A stretch of DNA of 24,683 nt, taken from the NCBI GenBank assembly GCA_009937085.1, contig JAACDD010000071.1, positions 1-24,683 on the forward strand. The letters run 5' to 3'. Shown here one piece after another: positions 1 through 7,847 of the stretch. Each line of letters opens with the position of its first letter. The stretch's first letter is position 1. Below the pieces are notes generated by a model. It did no database searches and was not told the DNA's origin. It saw nothing but the letters and a program-made list of their open reading frames with translations. The DNA is from Bacteroidota bacterium (GTDB lineage Bacteria; Bacteroidota; Bacteroidia; Flavobacteriales; Flavobacteriaceae). Made by a program: the position numbers and the translations under genes.

Positions 1-947
1 TATGCCTTCCAAAGTGTTCCGGGCACCAACAATTGCGTGGCTTCGTTTTTGACGTTGAGTACGGCATCATATACGGCACGTTGCCGTGGAGTGAATCGCC
101 CAGAAACGGGTATGGTTCGGGTCATATCCGATGAATAATTACCGTATTCAGCACCTACATCTAAGAGCAACATATCGCCTTCTTTGCACTCGCGGCAATT
201 TTCAATATAATGCAACACATTACTATTGGCGCCAGAAGCAATGATAGGTGCATAAGCAAAGCCTTTGGAGCGATTGCGTAGAAATTCATGCGCAAATTCG
301 GCCTCAATTTCATACTCCCAAACGCCGGGTTTTACAAAACCTAAAATGCGCCTAAATCCTTTTTCAGTAATGTTACAGGCGTGTTGGATATGTGCAATTT
401 CTTCAGGGTCTTTTACGCCTCGCAATGCATGCAAAATACGATTGCTTTTTTCGTACGTATGATTTGGAAACAGTTCTTTGCACCAAGCAATAAAACGGTC
501 TTCACGTGTTTGGGTTTCTATTTTAGCACGGTAGTGTTCGTTGGTATTGATGTAGATGTTTTCGGCATTTTTTGCTAATTCCAAAAACGTTTTTTCAAAT
601 GCATTTGTCCACAACACACTTTTTATGCCTGAAATTTTGGTGGATCCTTTTTGGGTAAGTTTATTTCCTTCCCAAACGGCAATATGCGCATTGGTTTCAC
701 GAACAAAAACCAGTTCACGGTGGTCAGGATTTTCTGCATCAGGATATAGCACAAGGATGGTTTCTTCTTGGTCGATGCCAGTGAGGTAAAACAAATCGCG
801 GTGTTGCGCAAAAGGCAAGGTGCTATCGGCACTGATGGGATAAATATCATTGGAGTTAAAAACAGCAATGCTATTGGGCTTTAATTGCGCTATAAAACGT
901 TGGCGGTGTTGGTTAAAGACAGATGCGGGGAGTGGTGTATATTTCAT
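1..947 (-). CDS. pepP: Xaa-Pro aminopeptidase (aminopeptidase P), 3' part missing
   Basis: Cytosolic metallopeptidase that removes an N-terminal residue preceding proline. The frame is open without a stop from the ATG at 945-947 to the window edge, giving 315 residues; the family is usually about 430, so roughly the last quarter lies outside. Residues 1-150 read as the aminopeptidase P N-terminal domain and the pita-bread M24 domain follows. Asp263 (in LLLDVGAEYG) and Asp274 (in SSDMTRT) fit the first two metal ligands; the later His and Glu ligands would be beyond the edge. The gene is divergent from sdhC. A near-consensus -7 box, TATATTTC at 968-961, sits 13 bases before the start (last base differs from TAnnTTTG). 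Family assignment is firm; the symbol follows the E. coli homologue. Confidence 0.9.
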   Translation of the reverse strand, partial: MKYTPLPASVFNQHRQRFIAQLKPNSIAVFNSNDIYPISADSTLPFAQHRDLFYLTGIDQEETILVLYPDAENPDHRELVFVRETNAHIAVWEGNKLTQKGSTKISGIKSVLWTNAFEKTFLELAKNAENIYINTNEHYRAKIETQTREDRFIAWCKELFPNHTYEKSNRILHALRGVKDPEEIAHIQHACNITEKGFRRILGFVKPGVWEYEIEAEFAHEFLRNRSKGFAYAPIIASGANSNVLHYIENCRECKEGDMLLLDVGAEYGNYSSDMTRTIPVSGRFTPRQRAVYDAVLNVKNEATQLLVPGTLWKA

Positions 948-1072
948 GCTGTAAATTAAAGAAATATACAACATCATTTCAACTTGTTTTGTTTAACCAT
1001 TGAAGGACAATTTGGTGTAATTTTAACAATAATCCACAAGCTTGTTAGAATCGTCCTAAATAACCCAAAACC

Positions 1073-1104
1073 TTTGGCGTTCAGGCGTTCAGCACCTAAT
1101 TTTG
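1073..1104 (+). promoter_or_regulatory. Bacteroidota-type promoter of the sdhCAB operon
   Basis: TTTG at 1073-1076 and TAATTTTG at 1097-1104 match the -33 and -7 elements of the Bacteroidota housekeeping sigma factor, with a 20-base spacer, the usual distance. Transcription would start a few bases after 1104, giving a leader of roughly 15-20 bases before the ATG at 1126. The spacer is largely two tandem copies of GGCGTTCA (1076-1091). The promoter covers the alternative TTG codon at 1102, which rules that codon out as the start of sdhC. Confidence 0.7.
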
Positions 1105-1125
1105 TACCGAACAAATGTTAAAATT

Positions 1126-1785
1126 ATGGGCGTGACCTTATCTTCAACCATTCTTAGAAAAGTAGCCATGGCGCTGTCAGGCATTTTCTTGATGGTCTTT
1201 TTGCTACAACACTTTGTCATTAATATCACTTCGGTTTTTAGTGCAACAATTTTTAATCAATTTTCGCATTTTATGGGTACTAACCCAGTAGTGCAGTTTT
1301 TACTACAACCGGTCCTTATTTTTGGTGTAGTGTTTCATTTTGTTATGGGATTTGTCCTTGACATTAAAAACAAACGTGCTCGTGGTACGCGATACGTAGT
1401 CTATAAAGGAAGCGCAAACGCAAGTTGGGTTTCTCGGAACATGATTATTTCTGGCGCTACGGTATTAGCGTTTTTGGCCCTACACTTTTACGATTTTTGG
1501 GTGCCTGAGATGAACTATAAATACGTAGAAGTATTACCTGAAGACCCAAGCCGCTACTACGAAGAATTGGTGCATAAGTTTGAAGACCTAACACGTGTCG
1601 TACTATATGTGGTTTCCTTTTTCTTTCTTGCGTTGCATTTGTCACATGGTTTTTCATCGGCATTTCAGTCAATGGGGTTCAATAACAAATACACACCTGC
1701 AGTAAAATCTTTTGGAAAACTTTACGCTGTTGGAATTCCATTAGGATTTGCATTCATCGCTATTTTTCATTTTTTAAATCACTAA
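1126..1785 (+). CDS. sdhC: Succinate dehydrogenase/fumarate reductase cytochrome b subunit (SdhC)
   Basis: Membrane anchor that carries heme b and passes electrons between SdhB and the quinone pool. It is 219 residues with about five hydrophobic helices (about 13-33, 58-78, 106-126, 157-177, 195-216), the single-polypeptide anchor of type B enzymes; no sdhD follows. His29, His71, His120, His171 and His174 lie in or beside the helices and include the likely heme ligands of a di-heme anchor. The start is the ATG at 1126: an in-frame TTG at 1102 would add eight residues but lies inside the promoter box. It ends one base before sdhA, so the three genes are translated from one message. Confidence 0.93.
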   Translation: MGVTLSSTILRKVAMALSGIFLMVFLLQHFVINITSVFSATIFNQFSHFMGTNPVVQFLLQPVLIFGVVFHFVMGFVLDIKNKRARGTRYVVYKGSANASWVSRNMIISGATVLAFLALHFYDFWVPEMNYKYVEVLPEDPSRYYEELVHKFEDLTRVVLYVVSFFFLALHLSHGFSSAFQSMGFNNKYTPAVKSFGKLYAVGIPLGFAFIAIFHFLNH

Positions 1786-1786
1786 T

Positions 1787-3790
1787 ATGGCAACATTAGA
1801 CGCTAAAATTCCTAAAGGTCCTATTGCCGAAAAGTGGACCAATCATAAAAACAACATCAATCTTGTAAGCCCAGCAAACAAGCGTCTGATTGACGTTATT
1901 GTTGTCGGTACCGGACTTGCCGGAGGCTCTGCTGCAGCTACACTTGCTGAGCTAGGCTACAATGTAAAAGCATTCTGTTTTCAAGATTCACCCAGACGTG
2001 CGCACTCCATTGCAGCCCAGGGTGGTATCAATGCAGCAAAAAATTATCAAGGTGACGGTGACTCCGTACACCGCTTGTTTTATGATACTGTAAAAGGAGG
2101 CGATTACCGTTCTCGCGAAGCCAATGTACACCGCTTGGCAGAGGTTTCCACCAACATTATTGACCAATGTGTGGCACAAGGCGTTCCTTTTGCCCGTGAT
2201 TATGGCGGTTTGTTAGACAACCGTTCGTTTGGTGGGGTGTTGGTATCCAGAACATTTTATGCCAAAGGACAAACAGGTCAGCAGTTGCTATTGGGCGCAT
2301 ACTCTGCCATGAATCGTCAAATTGGACGCGGAAAAATTAAAATGCATAGCCGTCACGAAATGCTAGACCTTGTAAAAGTGGATGGCAAAGCGAGAGGGAT
2401 TATCACACGTAATTTGGTGACAGGCGAAATCGAACGGCATGCTGCGCATGCGGTTGTTATTGCTTCGGGCGGATACGGCAACTTGTTTTACTTGTCCACC
2501 AATGCTATGGGAAGTAATGTGACAGCAGGATGGAAAATCCACAAACAGGGAGCTCATTTTGCAAATCCCTGCTTTACACAAATCCACCCAACGTGTATTC
2601 CCGTTTCTGGCGATCACCAATCTAAACTAACGTTGATGTCTGAATCGCTACGAAATGACGGGCGTATTTGGGTACCCAAAAAGAAAGAGGATGCCAAAGC
2701 AATTCGTGACGGGCAATTAAAACCCACCGATTTGGCAGAAGAAGACCGCGACTATTATTTGGAGCGTCGTTATCCTGCTTTTGGAAACTTAGTACCTCGA
2801 GACGTCGCGTCGCGTGCGGCAAAAGAACGCTGTGACGAAGGCTATGGCGTGAACAAAACAGGTGAGGCCGTATTTCTAGATTTCGCAGCTGCTATTGAGC
2901 GTTACGGAAAAGAAAAAGCTCACGTAAAAGGCTTGGACGAAAACGACAAAGTGCTCGTTGAAAAGTTAGGAAAACAAGTTGTTAAAGCAAAGTATGGAAA
3001 CTTATTCCAGATGTATGAGAAAATCGTAGATCAAAATCCGTACGAAACGCCTATGATGATTTATCCAGCGGTACATTATACCATGGGTGGCGTGTGGGTA
3101 GATTATAACCTTATGACTACTGTACCAGGTTGTTTTGCCATTGGCGAAGCAAACTTCTCCGATCACGGGGCAAACCGATTGGGAGCATCGGCTTTGATGC
3201 AAGGATTAGCAGATGGTTATTTTGTGTTGCCGTATACCATTGGAGATTATTTGGCAGACGATATTCGTACCGGACCGATTTCTACAGCTTCGCCAGAATT
3301 TGAAGAAGCGGAACAACGTGTACAGGCTCAAATAGATGCGTTTATCAATAATAAAGGTACTAAAACGGTGGATTATTTCCACCGTAAATTGGGTAAAATC
3401 ATTTGGAACAAATGTGGAATGTCACGTAATGAGACAGCGCTTAAAGAAGCCATGGCTGAGGTAAAAGCACTTCGTGAGGAGTTTTACAAAGATGTATTTG
3501 TTCCTGGAACAGCAGATTCATTTAACGAGCCATTGGCAAAAGCACTCCGTGTTGCAGACTTTTTAGAATTGGGCGAATTGTTTGCCAAAGATGCGTTAGT
3601 GCGTACGGAATCTTGTGGAGGTCACTTTAGAGAAGAATCTCAAACTCCAGAGGGAGAAGCACTTCGTGATGATGATAATTTTACTTTTGTCTCTGCTTGG
3701 GAATACAAGGGGGAACCTAGTGATGCGAAACTTCATAAAGAAGCATTGAACTACGAAAATATTGAACTTAAAACACGATCATACAAATAG
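1787..3790 (+). CDS. sdhA: Succinate dehydrogenase/fumarate reductase flavoprotein subunit (SdhA)
   Basis: Catalytic subunit that oxidises succinate to fumarate (or the reverse) on covalently bound FAD, in the TCA cycle at the inner face of the cytoplasmic membrane. The 667 residues show the FAD dinucleotide motif G41-T-G-L-A-G46, the flavin-linking His73 in RRAHSIAAQGG, the substrate-site region with HPTC and SESLRNDGR near residue 270-290, and the late FAD motif GANRLGASALMQG near 460. The sequence is of the type B (Bacteroidota/Wolinella-like) group rather than the E. coli SdhA group. It starts one base after sdhC and ends two bases before sdhB, so it is the middle gene of the sdhCAB operon. 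Length and all key motifs are intact. Confidence 0.97.
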   Translation: MATLDAKIPKGPIAEKWTNHKNNINLVSPANKRLIDVIVVGTGLAGGSAAATLAELGYNVKAFCFQDSPRRAHSIAAQGGINAAKNYQGDGDSVHRLFYDTVKGGDYRSREANVHRLAEVSTNIIDQCVAQGVPFARDYGGLLDNRSFGGVLVSRTFYAKGQTGQQLLLGAYSAMNRQIGRGKIKMHSRHEMLDLVKVDGKARGIITRNLVTGEIERHAAHAVVIASGGYGNLFYLSTNAMGSNVTAGWKIHKQGAHFANPCFTQIHPTCIPVSGDHQSKLTLMSESLRNDGRIWVPKKKEDAKAIRDGQLKPTDLAEEDRDYYLERRYPAFGNLVPRDVASRAAKERCDEGYGVNKTGEAVFLDFAAAIERYGKEKAHVKGLDENDKVLVEKLGKQVVKAKYGNLFQMYEKIVDQNPYETPMMIYPAVHYTMGGVWVDYNLMTTVPGCFAIGEANFSDHGANRLGASALMQGLADGYFVLPYTIGDYLADDIRTGPISTASPEFEEAEQRVQAQIDAFINNKGTKTVDYFHRKLGKIIWNKCGMSRNETALKEAMAEVKALREEFYKDVFVPGTADSFNEPLAKALRVADFLELGELFAKDALVRTESCGGHFREESQTPEGEALRDDDNFTFVSAWEYKGEPSDAKLHKEALNYENIELKTRSYK

Positions 3791-3792
3791 TT

Positions 3793-4539
3793 ATGAAACT
3801 GACATTAAAAATTTGGCGTCAAGAAAACGCTACCGCAAAAGGAAGTATGCAAACCTATTCGTTGGACGGAGTTTCTCCAGATATGTCATTTTTGGAGATG
3901 ATGGATGTGCTCAACGAACAGCTTATGTCGCAGGGCATAGACCCAGTAGCATTCGACCACGATTGTCGCGAAGGCATTTGTGGATCTTGCTCTATGTTTA
4001 TTAATGGGGAAGCACATGGACCAGATAGACTCGTTACCACATGCCAGCTGCATATGCGTAAATTCAAGGACGGTGACACCATTCATATTGAACCGTTCCG
4101 TGCGCAACCGTTTCCCGTAATTAAGGATTTGGTAGTTGATCGTTCCGCTTTTGATCGTATCCAACACGCTGGCGGCTTTGTCTCCGTGAATACTTCTGGA
4201 AACACCCAAGACGCAAATGCAATTCCAATCGAAAAAGCAGATGCCGATAAAGCCTTTGGTGCAGCTACTTGCATTGGTTGTGGCGCATGTGTCGCAACTT
4301 GTAAAAATGCATCCGCCATGCTGTTTGTTTCAGCAAAAGTTTCGCAGTATGCACTATTGCCACAAGGGCAAGTAGAAGCTACGGATCGTGTATTAAATAT
4401 GGTCAAGCAAATGGATGATGAAGGCTTTGGAAACTGTACCAATACAGGTGCGTGCGAAGTAGAATGTCCAAAAGGTATTTCACTGGAAAACATTGCACGC
4501 ATGAACCGTGAGTATCTCTCGGCTAATGTGAAGGGTTAG
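3793..4539 (+). CDS. sdhB: Succinate dehydrogenase/fumarate reductase iron-sulfur subunit (SdhB)
   Basis: Electron-transfer subunit linking the flavin in SdhA to the heme anchor SdhC. The 248 residues split into an N-terminal ferredoxin domain with Cys58, Cys63, Cys66 and Cys84 for the 2Fe-2S cluster, and a C-terminal domain with C160-x2-C163-x2-C166-x3-C170 and C215-x5-C221-x3-C225-Pro for the other two clusters. All ligands are present. It is the last gene of the operon. The region after its stop holds a weak hairpin (4544-4571) and then a perfect dyad (4662-4686), either of which could end the operon transcript. Confidence 0.96.
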   Translation: MKLTLKIWRQENATAKGSMQTYSLDGVSPDMSFLEMMDVLNEQLMSQGIDPVAFDHDCREGICGSCSMFINGEAHGPDRLVTTCQLHMRKFKDGDTIHIEPFRAQPFPVIKDLVVDRSAFDRIQHAGGFVSVNTSGNTQDANAIPIEKADADKAFGAATCIGCGACVATCKNASAMLFVSAKVSQYALLPQGQVEATDRVLNMVKQMDDEGFGNCTNTGACEVECPKGISLENIARMNREYLSANVKG

Positions 4540-4543
4540 TTTA

Positions 4544-4571
4544 AAAACAGGCTACTTGTGCCTCTTGTTTT
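4544..4571. terminator. Weak hairpin after sdhB, possible bidirectional terminator
   Basis: AAAACA at 4544-4549 pairs with TGTTTT at 4566-4571, and GGC at 4550-4552 with GCC at 4560-4562, leaving a three-base bulge and a seven-base loop. It lies just after the sdhB stop and overlaps the 3' end of the minus-strand small gene. The T-run is inside the stem rather than clearly after it on the plus strand, and the stem is short, so the terminator reading is uncertain. Confidence 0.3.
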
Positions 4572-4635
4572 GATAGTAGGTTAACAAGGTCACTAAAGCT
4601 ATAACAATTGCAATTGTTGAAAGGACTAAGGCCAT
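4552..4635 (-). CDS. Possible 27-residue single-span membrane peptide
   Basis: A short minus-strand frame runs from ATG (4635-4633) to TAG (4554-4552). The product begins MALVLSTIAIVIALVTLL, an uninterrupted hydrophobic stretch long enough for one membrane helix, and ends TYYQNKRHK, a Tyr/basic tail as expected for an N-out, C-in span by the positive-inside rule. The bases before ATG are A/T-rich (TTAAATAAATTGAAT), typical of Bacteroidota translation starts. It is convergent with sdhB (12-base gap) and divergent from the nitrilase gene. I do not recognise the family. No clear promoter box was found. Hydrophobic frames of this size also arise by chance in AT-rich DNA, so this is a candidate only. 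Confidence 0.45.
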   Translation of the reverse strand: MALVLSTIAIVIALVTLLTYYQNKRHK

Positions 4636-4661
4636 ATTCAATTTATTTAAGTAGGTTTATG

Positions 4662-4686
4662 ATTAAAAAGTGACGTACTTTTTAAT
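4662..4686. promoter_or_regulatory. Perfect 10-bp inverted repeat, operator or terminator
   Basis: ATTAAAAAGT at 4662-4671 is repeated as its exact complement ACTTTTTAAT at 4677-4686, with the five-base centre GACGT. It has five A before and five T after the loop on both strands, so it could act as a short bidirectional terminator for sdhCAB. It also lies between two divergent starts (4635 minus and 4720 plus), where a dyad operator would be expected. The sequence alone does not decide between these. Confidence 0.5.
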
Positions 4687-4719
4687 TGGGATTCTAAATA
4701 TAGACATAAATTTCATACG

Positions 4720-5493
4720 ATGGATTCACTACAAACGGCCTTACTTCAAATCGATTTGCATTGGCATAACCCTGCTAAAAATCAACTCACATTTGAGCAG
4801 CTTATAAAGAAATTACCTAATGCTGTGAACCTTATTGTACTCCCAGAAATGTGGGCAACGGGTTTTACCATGACACCCAACGAAGTTGCTGAACCCATGG
4901 GTGGTACGTCTGTAGCTTGGATGCAACAGATGGCAAAACAACACAACGCAGCCGTTTGCGGTAGTCTTGCCATTAAAGAAAATGATGCGTTTTACAACCG
5001 TTTTATTTTTGCACATCCAAATGGCAAATTAGATACCTATGACAAAGCGCATCCGTATACCCCCTCAGGCGAAGCACGGGTATACAGGGCTAGAAAAGGA
5101 ACTTCGCTTATTGAATATGCAGGTTTTCGTATTCGTCCGTTGGTGTGTTACGATTTACGTTTTCCTGTTTTTACTCGAAATACAGACCATTACGATCTGC
5201 TTATTTGTGTAGCCAATTGGCCTGCTCAGCGGCTACAAGCTTGGAACACGCTACTGTGCGCACGCGCCATAGAAAATATGGCGTTTTCAGTTGGCGTAAA
5301 TCGAACAGGAAAAGATGCATATCGCTTGCATTATACAGGGGGTTCTGCAGCATATAATGCCCTTGGAGACGAGATGGCTTTTGTAGCGGCATCGGAGTCT
5401 GTAGCTTTAGTTGAATTAGATAAAAAGGAATTGTACAACCTGCGCAAAAAGCTACCTTTTTTAGACGACCGCGACGCGTTTACTCTAAAATAA
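4720..5493 (+). CDS. Nitrilase-family omega-amidase (YafV/Nit2-like)
   Basis: A 257-residue carbon-nitrogen hydrolase. The catalytic triad is visible: Glu43 (VLPEMWATGF), Lys109 (TYDKAHPYTP) and Cys143 (PLVCYDLRFP). The sequence around these residues resembles E. coli YafV and related omega-amidases, which hydrolyse alpha-ketoglutaramate or alpha-ketosuccinamate to the keto acid and ammonia, repairing by-products of glutamine and asparagine transamination. Substrate is inferred from family likeness. A near-consensus -7 box TAAATTTC (4707-4714) ends five bases before ATG. The last 14 bases overlap the 3' end of the convergent lipoprotein gene. Confidence 0.88.
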   Translation: MDSLQTALLQIDLHWHNPAKNQLTFEQLIKKLPNAVNLIVLPEMWATGFTMTPNEVAEPMGGTSVAWMQQMAKQHNAAVCGSLAIKENDAFYNRFIFAHPNGKLDTYDKAHPYTPSGEARVYRARKGTSLIEYAGFRIRPLVCYDLRFPVFTRNTDHYDLLICVANWPAQRLQAWNTLLCARAIENMAFSVGVNRTGKDAYRLHYTGGSAAYNALGDEMAFVAASESVALVELDKKELYNLRKKLPFLDDRDAFTLK

Positions 5494-7075
5494 ATTGTTC
5501 TTGTAATTCCCAGTTTGCGCGTACGTCTAATAGTGGTTCGTAGTGATATACCGCTTCGGGCTTTTTACCTTCTAAATAATTTCCGGTATCCCATTTACCA
5601 TTTGCGTTTTCGTCTACTCGTACTCGGATGTAATATTTTCTGGGTTCCAGATAAGCAAAACGATATAACCCAAGTTCTTCTTTGGCGTATATGCTGCGAA
5701 CAATCTTCTCTTTTTCATCTATGATATCAATAAAAATAGGATAGGAAGGCACGTTGGCTAAGCGCAAAGATAGGTTTCCGTAATCTACCCTGCTTCTAGT
5801 GGTAATAGCGGTTGAAAGGCTATCGTTTGAGACATTAAAAAAATCTGTTACAGCACCAGGGAGAAGTTCAAGTTGGTATTTTTCGTTTGGGAAAACATTG
5901 AACAATACATGTAGCTCATGCATGTTTTTTTGGGTAAGTGTAAATGGCACTAAAGTGGAATCTTTGGCACGTAACTGCATGGAATCTTGTACAAACTGTT
6001 TTATGGGAGTATTTGTGATTAGCTTTAATGTATCTGTTAGGTGAAGCGTCCCTTTTGGATCAAAAGAAAGCTGTAACGAATCGGGGTCTGCTTTGCGAAC
6101 GCGGTACGTATACTCTTTTGATAAGGTATCGTGGCGTAGTGTAAAGCGCAACGAATCCGTGTCAATTCCTTTATACCAATAATAGATTGTGTCGGTTTCT
6201 TTGTCGCGCGACACCACCGAAGCAAAGCTGTCACCAACTTGTTCGTTTAGTTCTATTGTAATCGCATCACTCCCCTTAAATCCAAATCCCACACGTTGCT
6301 TTCCCGCTTGATAGGCTTTTCCAAAATCAAATGCGAGTTCCTCTTTGTAGAGCGATAGCTGAAACAGGCTGTCGTTTGGCAATGTAATGACGTGTTGCAC
6401 AGCATCAATTTTATCTAACGAAGGATCAAATACATAATTTTTTGACACATCTTTAACGGCAGTCAAAAGATACGCTCCTGCTTTTAGATTGGGCATCTTA
6501 AATTCGGTTAAACTGTCCAGTGTATTGGTATAATAAAGCGGTTTATTTTTAAAAATAACCGAGTCATTATAGGTGCTGTCAATAGGATATAGCATGACCG
6601 AAACAAAGGATTCAGCTTTGCGCGCAAAAGCATCAGAAATACTACCTCGAAGTGTAAGGGAATCAATGGCAGATCCTGTAGAAAATACATAAGAGAAAAA
6701 CGAAAACGGATTACCTTCATTATTGTCTACCACACTTTCACCAAAATTGAATGTATAGGTGGTGTTTGGCGCGAGTGAATCCAAAAATTCAATTTCAATG
6801 TATTTTGCTGCAAGGCTTTGGGGCGAAATCACGTATGTGGTTTGCTCTAATGGCGGCGAAACCACCAATTGATCATTTAATTTGTTTAGTTTGATATACT
6901 CATCAAAATAAATACGAACGCGATCTTGTTTGAAGTTTACGGTTCGTTGTGGCGGGTCTGCACGTAACATTACAGGTGGTGTTTCGTCTTCTGGACCGCC
7001 AGTTGGCGAACCGCGACGGGCACATTGCACAAATATGGAGCAAATTAGAAACGCAACAAAAAGCCGTTTGAGCAT
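5480..7075 (-). CDS. Lipoprotein with N-terminal Ig-like (Big_5/SbsA-type) domain
   Basis: A 531-residue predicted lipoprotein, exported and anchored through Cys18 after a short hydrophobic signal (LFVAFLICSIFVQC); the lipobox is relaxed, as is common in Bacteroidota. After the Cys comes ARRGSPTGGPEDETPP, a segment I recognise from Bacteroidota proteins annotated as Ig-like domain-containing. Residues about 35-135 fit the Ig-like fold (PPQRTVNFKQDRVRIYFDEY, then PNTTYTFNFGESVVDN). The rest is beta-rich, with a C-terminal segment (RVRVDENANGKWDTGNY) resembling a small carbohydrate-binding or prealbumin-like domain. No catalytic residues are evident. It lies 27 bases after comF on the same strand and overlaps the convergent nitrilase gene by 14 bases. 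Cellular role is unknown. Confidence 0.8.
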   Translation of the reverse strand: MLKRLFVAFLICSIFVQCARRGSPTGGPEDETPPVMLRADPPQRTVNFKQDRVRIYFDEYIKLNKLNDQLVVSPPLEQTTYVISPQSLAAKYIEIEFLDSLAPNTTYTFNFGESVVDNNEGNPFSFFSYVFSTGSAIDSLTLRGSISDAFARKAESFVSVMLYPIDSTYNDSVIFKNKPLYYTNTLDSLTEFKMPNLKAGAYLLTAVKDVSKNYVFDPSLDKIDAVQHVITLPNDSLFQLSLYKEELAFDFGKAYQAGKQRVGFGFKGSDAITIELNEQVGDSFASVVSRDKETDTIYYWYKGIDTDSLRFTLRHDTLSKEYTYRVRKADPDSLQLSFDPKGTLHLTDTLKLITNTPIKQFVQDSMQLRAKDSTLVPFTLTQKNMHELHVLFNVFPNEKYQLELLPGAVTDFFNVSNDSLSTAITTRSRVDYGNLSLRLANVPSYPIFIDIIDEKEKIVRSIYAKEELGLYRFAYLEPRKYYIRVRVDENANGKWDTGNYLEGKKPEAVYHYEPLLDVRANWELQEQFILE

Positions 7076-7102
7076 TGTACAAAATAACGATTATTTTCTC
7101 GC

Positions 7103-7789
7103 TTACGGAAGGATGTTTTGCGCATATGCCATTCCCATGACAGATATTTTCTCACACACGCCGTTTAACAAAGCGTTCCCACAAGCGGTTAGCGTTGCCC
7201 CAGTAGTAATGACATCATCAACCAATAACAAATGGTTGTACCCCCTTTTGGGTTGAATTAAAAAGGCATTTTTCACCTCATCCCATCGCGCTTCTCTAGA
7301 CATACGCACCAATGTCTTGGTTTGATTTTTTCGCAACAATAGGTCGTCTAAATAGGGCACGCCCAAACGTTTTGCCCAATATTGGCCAAAGCCTGTTACT
7401 TGATTATAGCCTCGTTTTTGTTGTCGAGATGGATGTAATGGCACAGGAACTATACCGTCGCATTGCAACACGGGATATTCTTTTGGAATAAGTTCCGCAC
7501 TTTGTTGGGCAATCCAATCGGCTATTTTATTTTTCCCTTGATATTTTAGTGCATGTACAAGCTCCTGAATGGGCGAATGTTGTAAAAAATAAAACGGAGC
7601 ATAAGCGCCTTCCAAGGGGAGGTATTGGCGCAGCATTATTTTTAGGGCGTTATTTTCTTCTTGTTCAAAATAGGTTTTTGGGAGTTTAGATGCGCATCTC
7701 ATGCAAAGCCATTTTTGTTTTTTTGCGAGCGGTTGCATGCAGTTCCAACAGCATTGCGGAAACCAAACGGAAAGCAAATCATTCAACAT
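7103..7789 (-). CDS. comF: ComF-family phosphoribosyltransferase-like protein
   Basis: Cytosolic protein of 228 residues related to ComF/GntX, linked in other bacteria to natural DNA uptake. The N-terminus has a zinc-finger-like Cys set (C14-x2-C17 and C29-x2-C32, with C13 adjacent). The C-terminal half is a type I phosphoribosyltransferase domain with the PRPP-binding signature VDDVITTGAT at 190-199 and the family motif PVPLHPSRQQKRGYNQ near 135. Length is normal. It precedes the Ig-like lipoprotein gene on the same strand and is divergent from glyS. Family is certain; a role in transformation here is inference from homologues. Confidence 0.88.
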   Translation of the reverse strand: MLNDLLSVWFPQCCWNCMQPLAKKQKWLCMRCASKLPKTYFEQEENNALKIMLRQYLPLEGAYAPFYFLQHSPIQELVHALKYQGKNKIADWIAQQSAELIPKEYPVLQCDGIVPVPLHPSRQQKRGYNQVTGFGQYWAKRLGVPYLDDLLLRKNQTKTLVRMSREARWDEVKNAFLIQPKRGYNHLLLVDDVITTGATLTACGNALLNGVCEKISVMGMAYAQNILP

Positions 7790-7812
7790 AGGTTAAGGTT
7801 CTGAATAGGGCA

Positions 7813-7843
7813 TGTGTAAATTAGTAAACTTATCCTATTTTTG
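7813..7843 (+). promoter_or_regulatory. Promoter of glyS with -7 box four bases before ATG
   Basis: TATTTTTG at 7836-7843 is an exact TAnnTTTG box. TGTG at 7813-7816 is one base from the TTTG -33 element, with a 19-base spacer. The box ends four bases before the glyS ATG at 7848, so the transcript would begin at or within a base or two of the start codon, a leaderless or near-leaderless message. Confidence 0.65.
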
Positions 7844-7847
7844 CGCC

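Noticed and set aside
1102..1125. TTG at 1102 as the start of sdhC
   Set aside because: It overlaps the -7 box TAATTTTG, so it would not be in the mRNA; the ATG at 1126 gives a normal N-terminus.
4083..4502. A 139-codon minus-strand open frame opposite sdhB
   Set aside because: It lies wholly inside a gene with all cluster ligands conserved, has no recognisable domain, and reads as an antisense shadow.
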